Origin: Cryptomeria japonica
Lineage: Eukaryota > Streptophyta > Pinopsida > Cupressales > Cupressaceae
Assembly (NCBI RefSeq): GCF_030272615.1
Contig: NC_081408.1
Span: 767,223,330-767,287,329 of the forward strand
Direction of reading: 5' to 3'
DNA length: 64,000 nucleotides
The notes under the pieces are model-generated. The model was not told the DNA's origin and ran no database searches. It saw nothing but the letters and a program-made list of their open reading frames with translations. Both the position numbers and the translations under genes were made by a program. Shown here piece after piece: positions 1 through 11,554 of the stretch. Every line of letters starts with the position of its first letter. Position 1 is the first letter of the stretch.

Positions 1-280
1 CATAAATACACATTTTTGACATGAACGTGCCTTCATGACATAAATGCGCTTACATACTGCATAAACACGCCTGCTCTGCACAGACGTGCCTATGCTCTGC
101 ATAGATGCGCCTGTCCTACACAGACGTTCCCACATTGCACAAACGCACTTGCACAACACAAGCGCACTCGCATCTGGCACAGATTCTTTTCCCAGCATAG
201 ACGCGCCTGGCATAAACGCAAACGCACCTAGCCAACACAGACGCGCCTAGCACCAACGCAGATGTGCCTACATGTTTTTG
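1..280. repeat. degenerate GC-richer minisatellite
   Basis: About a dozen imperfect copies of a unit near 20 bp, built on cagacgcgcctagcac and related forms (cataaacgcgcc, cagacgtgcct, caaacgcacc). It contrasts with the AT-rich surroundings. It lies upstream of a polypurine tract and LTR (790-804), so it is probably in the 3' untranslated part of a gypsy element. The open frame on the minus strand here is a by-product of the repeat. Confidence 0.6.
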
Positions 281-803
281 ACATTTTTTGACATATTCTA
301 AAATGCATTTATTGCACTCCCTAGCATGCATTTATGACAACATTTATTGCGACAAAGTACAAGGAGGTTTTGTGGTACTTACCGGCTCTCCTGCCTCTGC
401 TGGCCTCTGATATCAGTGAACGCGATTGAATATGTGAACCAATGCCATCACTGCTGACTGGTACTGCTCAATTCTCTCTCTGCACTCTGATCTCTTGGAT
501 GTGTGGATGACAATAAGGATGTTTTCCCCTCGTGGTCTATCTTATAGACTGCCCTAGCCCTAGCCCTAGACCTCATTTCCCGAGTCAGTCTCCGTTATCC
601 TATGACTCTGTCACTCTATCCTATCTGGTCAATGCATTCTATCCCATCTTTTTTATCGAGAGATTGTCTGTGATCTTTCTAGACATTTTCATCCAATCTC
701 TTGAGGGGGCATATCATTCCCATCTTGGGGCAACTTTGTATCAGTTCATCTTATCTTCTTTGAAACAACGCGACAAGCTGCATTGTCTCAAAGAGGGGCA
801 AAA
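281..803 (+). other. 3' internal region of a Ty3/gypsy-type element with polypurine tract
   Basis: No recognisable coding domain. The segment ends in a purine-rich tract at 790-803 (aaagaggggcaaaa) directly before TGTAGTCACC, the expected layout of polypurine tract followed by 3' LTR. The open frame at 532-816 runs into the LTR and has no domain I recognise. I read the segment as the untranslated 3' end of an element whose body lies left of the window. Confidence 0.5.
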
Positions 804-1588
804 TGTAGTCACCTAAAATTGTCATGTCTAATTAAATAAATATCTTTATTTATTTAATTATTTTAAGCCTAATTCTTCTATTAATTGAATAAATCTTTAT
901 TTATTTAATTAATTCATTTATCCTCTTCTAGCCTTATTTCTCATTTAAATAAATACATTTATTTATTTAAATTATCCTTTTTCCTAAATTAAATAACTAA
1001 CTTATTTATTTAATTGATCCCACTTCCTCTATTAATTAAATGAATCTTTATTTATTTAATTAATTCATTAACCTTTTCTACCTATGACACATGTCATTCA
1101 TCTCTTAATTCCTACACTACCTACCCTTTCATTATTTTCTTATTTTCCTCTACCTACCCTCTAATCATAGCCGACCATTTATCTTTTACACCTCTCAATC
1201 TTATCCCTCCATTTCATATAATGTCTTCTATATAAGAGGATACTTCCTTCATTATCAACCCTAATCAATCTATGCATCCTAATCAATTGACTACACTCTT
1301 TCATATGTGATCAAGCCTACTTGCAACCACACTTCCATTCTTTGTTGAGCTCTTGTGCACATAAAATCTGAGAGCAAATATATCAAACAAGATCAATGGA
1401 GATAGGAATAATGGAGATCCAAACCCTATTGGACATGTGATGGTATAATCTTTGTGATTTCATTTGATTTGCATTGTCTTAGGTAATCTTCATATGTTAT
1501 GGTGGATCTTTGTTGTTGTTAGGCTAGGGTTTTGTGGTTGAATTCATTTAGTCTTTCAATATTGTTGTTATCCATTTTCACCATAAAC
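804..1588 (+). mobile_element. LTR of a Ty3/gypsy-type element (3' LTR)
   Basis: Starts with TGTAGTCACCTAAAATTG right after a polypurine tract. The start resembles that of element G's LTR (TGTAGCGTCCTAAAATTG on the minus strand), which suggests related families. A TATA-like box, tatataag, lies at about 1229-1236. The right end is placed near 1588 because integrase sequence of a minus-strand copia element begins there; the end taken, ...cataaaca, fits a terminal CA but is not proven. The left half holds AT-rich palindromic repeats. Confidence 0.5.
829..1075. repeat. AT-rich imperfect palindromic repeats
   Basis: Four to five blocks of the type taaataaatctttatttatt followed by ttaattaattcatt, about 60 bp apart and separated by short pyrimidine-rich spacers. 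Each block can fold back on itself. They sit inside the LTR, upstream of its TATA-like box. Confidence 0.6.
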
Positions 1589-2193
1589 AGTAGTCATTTT
1601 ACCCAATTGACATTCTATACACAACACATTGTTTAGTTTAACAAGTTGTGGCATACCTTAATCACATTATCAAAGTTCATATGACAAAACTTTCTATGCC
1701 ATAACCAACTATCTTCAACCTTAGCAACCAAACAACTGTTTACATTAGTATTCATATGGAATAAGTTACCTTTAGTTTGTTTACTAGTACAAATTATTTC
1801 TCCTTTGCATCCTAAGATCCTGCACACTCCATTCTTAAATTCAAGATGATAACCTTTGTCATTCAACTACCCAAGACTCAACAAGTTATTTTTCAAACCT
1901 TCAACCCAAAATACATCATCGGCATTACTTTTATCATTCAAAGAGATAGAACCTTTACCTTTTACCATACAGGGTGAACTGTTTCCAAATTTTACTACAC
2001 CACCATCAAATTCTTCAAGAGAGATAAACTTGTTCTTATCACCGGTCATGTGGTGTGAGCAACCACTATCAATAATCCACTCATCACTGCAGCCAATGTG
2101 AGATACTAAATCCTTCTTATCAAACAAATCTTCCTTAACAAATCTCCTCATTGTCTTCATCCTCAGATTCCTCATTAGTGACACCTTCATCAA
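1589..2193 (-). pseudogene. Ty1/copia protease and integrase N-terminus (truncated)
   Basis: Minus-strand fragment of a copia polyprotein. In order: the aspartic protease motif WIIDSGCSHHMTG (near 2075), the segment before integrase ending in ...NNLLSLG, then the integrase zinc-binding start DSWLWHRKFCHMNFDNVIK near 1670-1730 and a CIECQLGKM motif close to 1600. A frame change separates the two halves near 1866. The rest of integrase, RT and RNase H are missing because the element stops at the gypsy LTR next door. In an intact element the protease cleaves Gag-Pol and integrase joins the cDNA to the genome. Not functional here. Confidence 0.85.
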
Positions 2194-3030
2194 CTACAAC
2201 ATAGCACTGTTTCTTTCCTTTTCCCTTATATTTTATAAACTTTTCCTTTTGATCTTTATTAGGATCTTTTGCAACTATATGTCCTATCTTGTTACAAGAG
2301 AAATACTTAAGAGGAAGGTTGCCTTTGTACTTATCAATGCCTCTAGGAAGTCTTCTTGTAGAAAGGGCTTCAAATTTCATTAGATTATCTTCATCATCCA
2401 CATCAACTTTACTACCGCCATGATGACTTGATCTGCATTCATGACTATGACAAACATCTTTCCCTTTTCTCACTGATGCACTAGATATAGATGCTTTGAA
2501 AGAAGATTCTATCTTAGGCACACTATTGTCAAAACTATTCAACTCAAAAGCAGTGAGATTACCAATCAAAGAATCAACAGTTACCTTATCATTACTAACT
2601 AAACTCAACTCTTGAATAGAAGACACTCTAATGGCATAGGCAAGCAATAGGGTTCTAAGCATTTCACTCACCATGGTATCTTCTTCTACAGTACCACCAG
2701 CACTTATGATTCCAACTACAACCTCTTTTATCCTCTATCCAGACTGAGTGATATTTTCACCATCCATCATTCTCATATCATCAAACTTTCCTCTAAGACT
2801 CTCTTCTTTAGCCTTTTGAACATGCTTATCACCACCAGAGATTAATTCTAACTTCTCCCAAACTTCAAAAGAAGTTTCTAAACCATGGACATAAATATAT
2901 TCAATATCAGGAAGTGTCCTTACAATGACTTCCAATGCTTGAATGTTTTCCTCTTGATCCTTAAGTTGAATTGTAGTCAAAGGACCGATAGGAGGCACAT
3001 ACTTAGTAACAACATGCTATCAGAACTGAG
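2135..3030 (-). pseudogene. Ty1/copia gag (UBN2-type), broken
   Basis: Minus-strand gag in two open segments (2735-2998 and 2135-2674) separated by a TAG and a short gap. The first carries the copia gag pattern (SFEVWEKLELI, then SLRGKFDDMRM). The second ends in a zinc knuckle that has lost its first and last cysteines (YFSCNKIGHIVAKDP instead of Cx2Cx4Hx4C) and an acidic tail. Gag would form the particle that packages element RNA. It lies between the primer site at 3107 and the protease fragment, the normal order for a copia element read leftwards. Confidence 0.85.
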
Positions 3031-3106
3031 CAGCCACACCTTTGATATAAATCTTCCTTGGATCTTTGCCTCAAGCGGTTTAGCATCAACACAAAGAGGA
3101 CCTAAT

Positions 3107-3118
3107 GCTCTGATACCA
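3107..3118 (-). other. primer binding site for initiator Met-tRNA
   Basis: Minus-strand TGGTATCAGAGC, the classic plant copia primer site complementary to the 3' end of initiator methionine tRNA. It lies 8 bp from the proposed LTR edge at 3127 and fixes the orientation of this element as leftward. Confidence 0.9.
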
Positions 3119-3126
3119 ATTGTTTT

Positions 3127-4541
3127 TGTGAGATTCTAGTTATTACTGAGAAGGGGGGGTGGGGGGTGAATCAGTAATAACAATAAACTGAAATCTTTTA
3201 CCAATCTGCAAATACTTCTGAAAAATAGTTCATAACCAGTACTAGTAGTCACTCAATCAATCACTTAAATAAATTTATCAAACTACTTACTCATGTGTTC
3301 ATCAAAAAACATGTAAAGAAATGGTATGAAAACAACACATAAACAAATCAACCACCATATGAACATTGAGATTTTTTACATGGAAACCCAAATGGGAAAA
3401 ACAACGGTGGGAATTGGTACCCAAAAAATTTGCACTCCTTTGGAATGCACCTTGTGAAAGGCCTAGCTTGGTTAGGAGCTTTACAATAAAGCCCGATTAA
3501 GAGAAGACCCTATTAGGAATCACCCAGTCAAGGGATTTACAACTTAGCCTTGTTAGGAGCTTTACCCTGTTAGGAGTAACCATGCTAAAGGATTTGAATG
3601 CAAATTAATGAGCCACCCAGTGAAGGGATTTACAAGATCAGGCCTGTTAGGACCTACCTAGTTAAGGGATTTTAATACTACTACAACTATTAGGAAACAA
3701 CAGGTAAATGATCTGGTTTCAACACTCTCTGCTTCCTTGTACAGATCCTTTTCAGCTCCAATCTACTTCACTCTTGCAAACACCTCAAACTAGTTCAGAA
3801 CACTCTTCTTCTTCTGATCACCGACACAATAAACCTTCTCAAACTTGACCTAAATACATTTTCAACTCAGTCATTACATAACGCTAACTTACAATGAATT
3901 TACTTCATAAACCATATCAAATCATTACAAATCATTACAGTTCATCATACAAATAATTACAATAAATTTCAATACAATTACAACTCTTGAATGATCATAA
4001 CACATCAGCTCACATCGATTTAGATAAACTGTCAAACCCTTATCGTACTTTGCTAAGCACTTTGTTGTTTCCCAAGAAATTTGCTCCTTGATCGTGATCA
4101 AACATCTTATCCCGTCAAATGGATTCTGACACGTCACTACTAAGTTAAGAACATGAAAAGATTCACCACCAAACCATAAAAACTCACTGGTCAAAGATCT
4201 TGTTACCAGTTCTCAAACCCTACACTAAATATACAACAATCGATTGCAAACATGCTTTCTGGTTCTCCAAAGTTGATGCAGTTCCAGTCATAGACTCATT
4301 ACAATGTCATAAGCATTCATTTCAAACCGCAAAACCTAACTCAATGTGGATCTCTACTTCAACCATCTTCGTCTTTGTTCCTGCTTACCGGTTGACTGCT
4401 ACTTAGTAGTTTTGTTGTCCAACTCAATCCATTAACAATTAGGCTATACCAGTAGACTTAGATGACATACCAAACATAAACAAACATGGTTGCCATCAAT
4501 GACAACACAGATCACTGGTCACAATTATATCATCACCAACA
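3127..4541 (-). mobile_element. 5' LTR of the minus-strand Ty1/copia element
   Basis: Begins on the plus strand with TGTGAGATTC (so the LTR ends ...TCTCACA) next to the primer site. It contains a G-run (gggggggtgggggg) near 3152 and a set of decayed direct repeats around 'gttaggagctttac' and 'aagggatttac' at 3460-3670. The far end is uncertain: TGTTGGTGATG on the minus strand at 4541 is a good start; 4800 is an alternative. No partner LTR is in the window because the 3' half of the element is gone. Confidence 0.55.
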
Positions 4542-5440
4542 GTCCATCAACATCATCCTTTACCCGTACATTATCATCTCCATCACAGTGTGAAGGAGAT
4601 CTCTATGCAATGTTATAGTTGCAAGTTCCTTAGCAAACATGAATGGAAAGTGTGGAAGCACAAAAACAGTGCACAAACCTTAAAACCCTTGTCACTATTG
4701 TTTTCCAACACCATTTGGGATTGTCTCCAAGGTCTATCACTTTGTGTCGTTACTGTTCTTTCATGTTATAGTCAGCAATCATTAATCTCTGATTAACACA
4801 CTTATGACTCTTCATGGCTGTCCGCTACCTTTTTGTGACTACAAATGAAGTATTTTGTAGTTTGTAACAAAATGTATACATATTGTTCTTATCTTAGTAT
4901 CATTCGTAGAAGACAATAAATTAGCTAATAAATGAGACGAACATAATTGTCATTTTTAAATCTCTCATGCATCTGAAGTGGCAACATAAATTTTTAAATT
5001 TAAATTTTAGTTTAACTTCTTTTAGTATTTATATTCTGATTATATTTAAAGAAAATTATATAAATGTTTTAAAACTTATCCGACAATCTCGGTTTGATTT
5101 TAAAATCTTCGTCGTTTATTATAAACACACGAAACCTGGTGTGAATGATGTGGCTTACGTGTCTCCCTTTCATACAATCTAAATTAATCGTTATCTAGCT
5201 GAACATGATTAGTAATAAAAACGATTACATTACAATTTTGTTCAATTTTCATTATATTGCTTGCTACCGTACAGACCATTTCATTGCTTATACGAGGTGC
5301 AAATTATCTGTGCTTCAACTTCTCAGCTCCTAAGCAGAACGCTTTTACTTGTAAAGTTTCTGACGTTTTTAGTCTTTAAAATTTGTTTACAATTTTACTA
5401 AACAATTTCATCGTGCTTTCTACTACAGAAGACCTTGCGA
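4542..5440. other. no recognisable feature
   Basis: AT-rich DNA with only short open frames (4590-4796, 4967-5182) that match nothing I recognise. The first 260 bases may still belong to the LTR on the left. Confidence 0.4.
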
Positions 5441-5689
5441 ACATATCTACAACACAGTTGAAGAAACATTGAGGTTAGTTCTCTTATTTTTCTCTTTTTT
5501 GAAACTCTTTGTTTTTATTTCTGTTTTCCTTGCTCTTCTATTTTTTCTTTGATCTCTCTTTTTTCCTCTGCATGTTCGAATCTCTTCCTGTTTCTTTCTA
5601 AAATAATTACAACTTGCAAAGACAATGCAAAGACCCAAACTATTTTTAAGATATTTGAAGGTTTTTAATGCCTTAGCATGAATTTGGTT

Positions 5690-6140
5690 TTCGGAAGATT
5701 TTGCAGCCATTGGGTTTTATGCATAGGCAATGTTTCGGCTTCCACATTTCGTTAGGATGTCGACTACCATCTGTTCTAAAACTCCCTTATCCTTTATGCT
5801 TTGCTGAATGTCCATACACTATTTGAATGCTCCCATTTTATCATAGGTAGGGAAGATTCGAGTAGAGGTTGTGGAATTTGACGCTACACCTGCAAAATGC
5901 ATTTGCTTGAAAGTTTCTAAAGCCTTTCAAAGAATCCCTTGCACGCATATCCTACACTCTACTTTGCGTGTATCCTGCAAGTCATCAAATCTATGAAATG
6001 ACATCTTTTTGAGGCATTCTGTGAAATCAGTGCATTGGTTATTCTTTACACCTGCCAATCATACTTTGCTTGAAAGCTTCTAAAAGCATTTTTTCTTCCA
6101 CCATTTTTGGCCTGCAATCATGGCAGCCACGATATGACCT
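5690..6140 (-). pseudogene. pentatricopeptide-repeat (PPR) gene relic
   Basis: Read on the minus strand with frame changes, this resembles plant organelle-targeted PPR proteins of the PLS type: ALETFKQMHFAGVASN, then a degenerate 'PTYDKMGAF' segment, then CMDIQQSIKDKGVLEQ and VDILTKCGSRNIAYA. These match the usual repeat pattern of ...F..M...GV.PN, ..G..IH..I...G, and ..L...Y.KCG...A. A weaker earlier repeat is visible at 5950-6140. PPR proteins bind organellar RNA in plants. Stops and frame breaks make this a non-functional fragment of perhaps two to three repeats, lacking start and end. Confidence 0.7.
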
Positions 6141-7455
6141 GTCTTTACATTTGAAACTCTAGTATGTTAAGCTATTGCACACATAAAGACCATACTAGAT
6201 TTCGGCATGGCGTATTACATTTAAACATTTTTTTTCAATAGAATTACTTTGTCTATTAAACACGAGAATTAGGTCACTTTTTCACTCTTTCCTGCAATTA
6301 TAGGTCCCGACCAAATACTACCATAATCCAATTTTATCATACCCTAAGACAGTGTGTAATCTCATCAAAATATGGAAAAAAATTCTAGATGTCGGTATTT
6401 TAGTGCTAATCCTTCGGCCACAATCAAACAAGAAAGTGGATGAAATAGTTTACCCAATTTAGTCTATTTAGTTATAGCATCTAAATTCATCTTACTAATT
6501 AGTTTGATCTTCTGACAATTTTTTTTTAATATTTCAAACCCACTTCAATTGAATTGAATTGTAATTACAACTGACCATAATTGACCATCCATTTCATCAA
6601 TCAATTTCTAAATTGGCCTCAAATAGTAGTTTTATTTCAACGGCAATTAAATTTAAAGATCAGGGTTAACTTATATACACCTCACTATTTGAAGTTCATT
6701 GGTATTTAAAATTAAAAATAACATTTTTCAGACTTTCTTCATTTCTTTTTTCAAATAACTTGCTGATTTAGTAAACACCTCTTACTAACCACATATCTTG
6801 TGCCTCGACATATGAATACCTTTAGTTGCTATGTCCAATGACAATTGAGATAACATGATATAATAAGAAACTCAAATTATATCATATTTTATTTGTTTAT
6901 TTTTAGATTCAGATGGGCTTGTTTAACTCTCATTATGTTTCCACATAGGAAAATCATAATCATAATCATTTTAATAGAATATTTGATTGTTTTAAACTAA
7001 CAAAGAAGAATCCATTATTTTATGTGCAACAAGATTATTTAACCCATAAACAAAAAATCTTTGTCCAACATGTTTTCACATTGAACCAACGGCCCTCAGT
7101 TTTGCAGAGATTTGTTGGATTTAGAGGTGCGTAAATGGACAAATGTCCCCATTTATAAATATTATTCAATAAACATTATATATGTATAATATAGTATTTC
7201 TACAAGAAAGGTTGGTAGCTCATTAGTATTCTAGAATGTCGAGAGTATTGTATTCGCTATCTTTTTAACCAACTTGAACAGAGATTTTGTACATTACTCT
7301 GACGCAACTTTAATGACATTGTTATTTATTTTTAAGCTTTTTTGAAAGTGGATATATATAGATAGCTTTCAAATTGATATATTGTTATCATTTGTTCAAA
7401 ATATATTTCAATTTAATGATTTTATCTTTTATTCGATGTATTTTTTTTATAGAAC
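6141..7455. other. no recognisable feature, AT-rich
   Basis: No domain, repeat array or long open frame that I can support. Probably old decayed intergenic DNA. Confidence 0.5.
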
Positions 7456-7860
7456 ATGGATGCACATTGTTATGAGGAAGAATTTTGCAATGGGAAAATG
7501 AATTTGAGAAATCTGTCAAACCTCCTCCTAGCCCAAGTGAGTAAACTAGATCAAACATATTTGTCTTATCGTTCATGGACAGAGCATTCCAGTCCATCAA
7601 GCATCATATACATGGCATTCTTGATGATTTACAAAATATTGCAGTTGAGATTTCAGCAATTAATGATCATGACATGCACCAAGTACGTGAGATTCATGAA
7701 TTGGTGAATTTTAAAATTTCAAAGTTCAATCACTGAACCAGTTCTTCTCAAAGCTCGCAAAAGACAAATTACAATTTCAGAGGGAACATTGCAGGACAAT
7801 CAAGAAGGCTTCATTTTTTTCTTTAATCGATAGATCATACAAAAACTTCAAACTTCGAAG
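7456..7860 (+). pseudogene. possible decayed coding fragment, unrecognised
   Basis: An 83-codon frame starts at 7456, but the more protein-like reading is in another frame from about 7570 to 7735, with the stretch SIKHHIHGILDDLQNIAVEI followed by an acidic helix-like segment and a stop. A stop near 7540 separates it from an upstream KSVKPPPSPSE segment. I do not recognise the family. It could be an old exon, a transposon scrap or chance. Confidence 0.2.
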
Positions 7861-9287
7861 TTAATATGTATAGTAAATATGTATAGTGTCTTTAGTGTTT
7901 TAAGTGTTTAGAGTTTAGTTTGCATTTTGAGTATTTTGAGTTTAGTTTGATGTAGTGTGTATGTGGAAAGGTAGTTCCACACTTTTTTAATATACGAGCT
8001 ATTCTGAACTATGATATACATGAATAATAAAGTTTTTGTCTTTCACTTTTTGTAAACATCTGAAAAAAATTTCAAATTATAAATCTTCTATTAAGTGTAA
8101 TCTTTTCCTACATCAATGCTACATTAACTATTTGCAAATTCACATAAACCTCATGAACACAACCATGAATCTACATTACACAAGCGAAATTAAAATATTT
8201 AGAACATCAAGTAATCTCTTATTTTATGCTTGTAACATAACCAAACCCTAGGGTATCTTAACGTCACTAGAACATCATAAACTATCATGCAACTAGAATA
8301 ACATTAATACACATGCATAATTCATTCTCATAGAATTCTCTAGCAAAATGTCCTAGATCCATTTATCCATTTCATCTATTAATACCTATCTACTATCTTT
8401 TCTATCATTTATTTCATAGGTTAACATAGTGTAATCAACCTCCCAAGGAAAAATCAATAACAAGAGCATATGGATAATGGACACATGTGATGGGGTAGAG
8501 TGTCATCACATTCTTTCCTCATATGGAATCTGCCTCAATCTTGGAACCAATCAAGAGAGAGCGATACACTGCATCATTAGGGCACAAGATCATAATCTTC
8601 AATTTCATTATCTTTATTAGGTGAATTCCTAATTACTCAAACCCACTAATAAATTATATTAATTTTATCACTTACAACTACAAATAGAAAACTCTTCATG
8701 TGCTTCCAACCAGTCTAGACCCTGAACAAGTGGTCTATTGCTCACGACCCTGGTCCTACACATGAAAGAGCCTACTCCCCCAAACATGGACCATAACTGT
8801 AGGCTAAAATAAACGTCCAAAGATCATAGAAAGTCATCATGAAGGCTCACAAAAGATATAGAAACAACCAAATGATAATGAGAATAAACTGAACATAATG
8901 GAGCACATATGACCACACACATGGAAAGAGACTTCACCAAATCAATGCAAATGAAGAGCCAAGAATAAATATAATCCAAGGATGAATCCAAATTAATGTC
9001 AAATCCTCTACAATGAGGAAAAAGACATCTCACTAGAGCAATAAAACAATCCTCAATAGCCAGGAATTCTCCCTCTTGCTAGAGAAAAACATCACATAGG
9101 AAGCACCTCAATGGTAAGGTATGAACCCTCTTACCAAAGCATAAATCATCATAAATAACATTAAGATAAAATAATAAAAAACTCTTAGAAGCTCAAAACA
9201 ATCATACTCAGCCTCTAGAAGGACCCAAAAATTGAACTGACAAAACACACATGCTAAAAACTTCATAAATTGCAAATTACTCAAACT
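7861..9287. other. no recognisable feature, AT-rich
   Basis: Mostly A/T with short open frames only. I see no coding domain or LTR signature. Confidence 0.5.
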
Positions 9288-9460
9288 AGCGCATAGAAAA
9301 ATTGAACTAGCACATATGACACACAAATTGGTGCATATGATCATTATTTTAGCGCATATGACATATTCTATAGCACATATGATCATTCTTTTAGCGTATA
9401 TGACATAGATTGGTGCATATGATCCCTGTTTTAGCACATATGACATATTTTATAGCAACC
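9288..9460. repeat. minisatellite, unit about 20-22 bp
   Basis: Eight or so copies built on 'agcgcatatgacatattcta' and 'tggtgcatatgatcattatt', alternating so that a pair forms a higher-order unit near 42 bp. The conserved core is gcatatga. The minus-strand open frame across it (9108-9446) repeats an ICA-type pattern and is a by-product. Confidence 0.75.
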
Positions 9461-10085
9461 AACCTACAAACACAATCCAAAGAATGTAGAAATCTAAAGT
9501 TGAGAAATACACAATCAATCCCAAATCCTCAAGATAAATGATTTTAGAAACCAAAATAAATAGGAAAACCATTCAAAACTATGGCCAAATGTCGGCCAAT
9601 CAAAATATTTTATAAACCATATATTACACGTACCCCACACAAAATTCAAGATAAATAAATATATATATATATTATTTACATATCATTTCCATTCAGCCAA
9701 TGAAATAGGTGGGTAGGTGTAATATATATCAAATTACATAAAACATAAAAAATCATAATTTCAATAAGCACAATGAATAAGGATAATATCATTCATCCAA
9801 TAAATAATAATCCACAAATAATAATTGGTCACTAACCCATATTAAATTATTATTAATAAAAACCAACAAATAAATTTAAAAAATACAAATCCCATTAAAT
9901 ACCAATTAAATAAAATTAAATAAATAAAAGCAAGTAAATATCAATTAAATAAATAAACAATAATTCAAATAAATTAACTTAAATTAATTAAACAAAAATT
10001 GAATAACCAAACAAATAATTAATAAATAATAAATCGTAAATCAATACATAAACCATAGACAGCTAAATCTCAATTAATCATTAAA
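9461..10085. other. very AT-rich spacer
   Basis: Dominated by aaataaat and taattaaa runs. No gene seen. It borders the start of LINE A. Confidence 0.5.
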
Positions 10086-10099
10086 TCGACCAAGATCCC

Positions 10100-10690
10100 A
10101 TGGTGGAATCCACCTCCATCATGACTTCTAAGGAAACACTTCTTATTAGACCTAATGATCATCTTATCTCTAAATTTTACAATATTGTTAATAAAGCCAA
10201 TGTGGTTTTATCTGAGGATATCACTGGCTCTTTTATTGAATCGTTTGGTGCTAGTTTATCGTGGTTACAATGTCATGGGGAAACTCCACTTTCTGCTAGC
10301 CCATATGATCCTTTGTCTATGATTAAGGACTCTGAATTAAAGGATGTTTGCATTGAACTTGCTCCATCACTAGATACAACATCTTTTGCTGGAGCTTTAC
10401 CTGTTACTCATATCCACCAGTCCCCTTCATAAAAAGCTTATCCTATATCTTCCACAAACTGTAGAGGTAGGCCACCAAATAGTGATAAGACATAGCAAGA
10501 AGTTGATGGTGGGATATAAACTACAATTCTCACTACCCTTAGTGGGGGGATAAAAAATATCAAACCTTCATTCAGCACTCCTTTGACGCGGGCTTCGACT
10601 ACTAAAAGAAATTTGTAGACTGAGTATACTATTGAGGATATTTTTCTCTCCAAAAATCTCATAGGAAGAGGGGAAGCGATTCTTCCCCTC
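10100..10690 (+). pseudogene. LINE A ORF1 C-terminal remnant
   Basis: The open frame at 10100-10432 plus the following interrupted sequence encode the tail of the nucleic-acid-binding ORF1. It has low-complexity content, a GRPPNSDK-type basic segment, and ends just before ORF2 at 10698. The usual DUF4283 and zinc-knuckle parts are missing, so the element was 5' truncated upstream. Assignment rests mainly on its position before the endonuclease. Confidence 0.5.
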
Positions 10691-10697
10691 AGAAGGA

Positions 10698-11500
10698 ATG
10701 AGGATTATATCATGGAATATTAGGCGCTTAAATGCCTCTAACAAAAAGCGTATGGTCAAGCATCAGTTAGATAACACCACTTTCTCTAAAGCCATGTTTC
10801 AAGAAACACAAATGTTAGATCAAATTGCCTATAGTCATTTTTTGTATTGGAATCCCTGGGATGTCCTTACTCCTCCCGTTGATGGTTCATCAGGTGGTCT
10901 TGCCATATTGTGGGATTCTAATAAAATTTCTTTAAAGTTTGTCTCTTTGGCAAAAAAATTGGATGTTGGTTAAGGTTGATAGTTTCTATTCAAATTCCAC
11001 TTTTTGATTGTTCAATATCTATGGGCCTTCCTCAATCATTAAACAAGTCAAATTGTGCAAGTTGCTTGGTGAATTAATTTCAATTCTTAATGAAGAACTT
11101 GTCATTTTGGGAGGGGATTTTAATCCTGGTTTGAATGATGGGGAAAAAATAGGGGGAATGTTCCCCTCCAAGAAAGTTATGATAGATTTTAACCATTTCA
11201 CTATTGATAGTAAGTTAATGGATATATCCCCAAAGCTGGGCAAGTTTACATGGACTAACAAATGGTCTGATTTTTGTCAAATTGCTGAAAATATTGGACT
11301 GCTTCTTATTGTCTGACCATTATCTGACTGTCAATAATGATTTCTATTCTTCAATACTTCCCTATTCAGGATCTGATCATTTTTTAATCTTACTTGAAGT
11401 GCTTGAGGATTCTACACACAGGAAAGGATCATTTAAATTCGAACCAATGTGGTTCAAGGATGCATCATTCCTCCCCCTACTAAAACTTTGGTGGTAGAAC
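10698..11500 (+). pseudogene. LINE A ORF2, endonuclease domain
   Basis: The start, MRIISWNIRRLN, is typical of plant L1 ORF2. Visible apurinic endonuclease-like motifs are SWN at the start, FQET (catalytic Glu position), the YGP segment, VILGGDFNPG (Asp/Asn pair) and GSDHFLI (Asp-His) near 11375. The frame breaks near 10972 and 11316, so three segments are needed. This domain nicks target DNA to start target-primed reverse transcription. Confidence 0.85.
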
Positions 11501-11554
11501 TATACATTTTTTGAGGGCTCTTGGTTATGTCAAATTGATAAAAAAATTCACTAC

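Noticed and set aside
1-1075. CRISPR-like appearance of short repeats with spacers
   Set aside because: Units are degenerate, spacers are not unique sequences of constant length, and the context is a plant LTR element.
4651-4670. tggaagcacaaaaacagt shared by 4652 and 15270
   Set aside because: The match is 18 bp with no homology on either side, so I treat it as chance.
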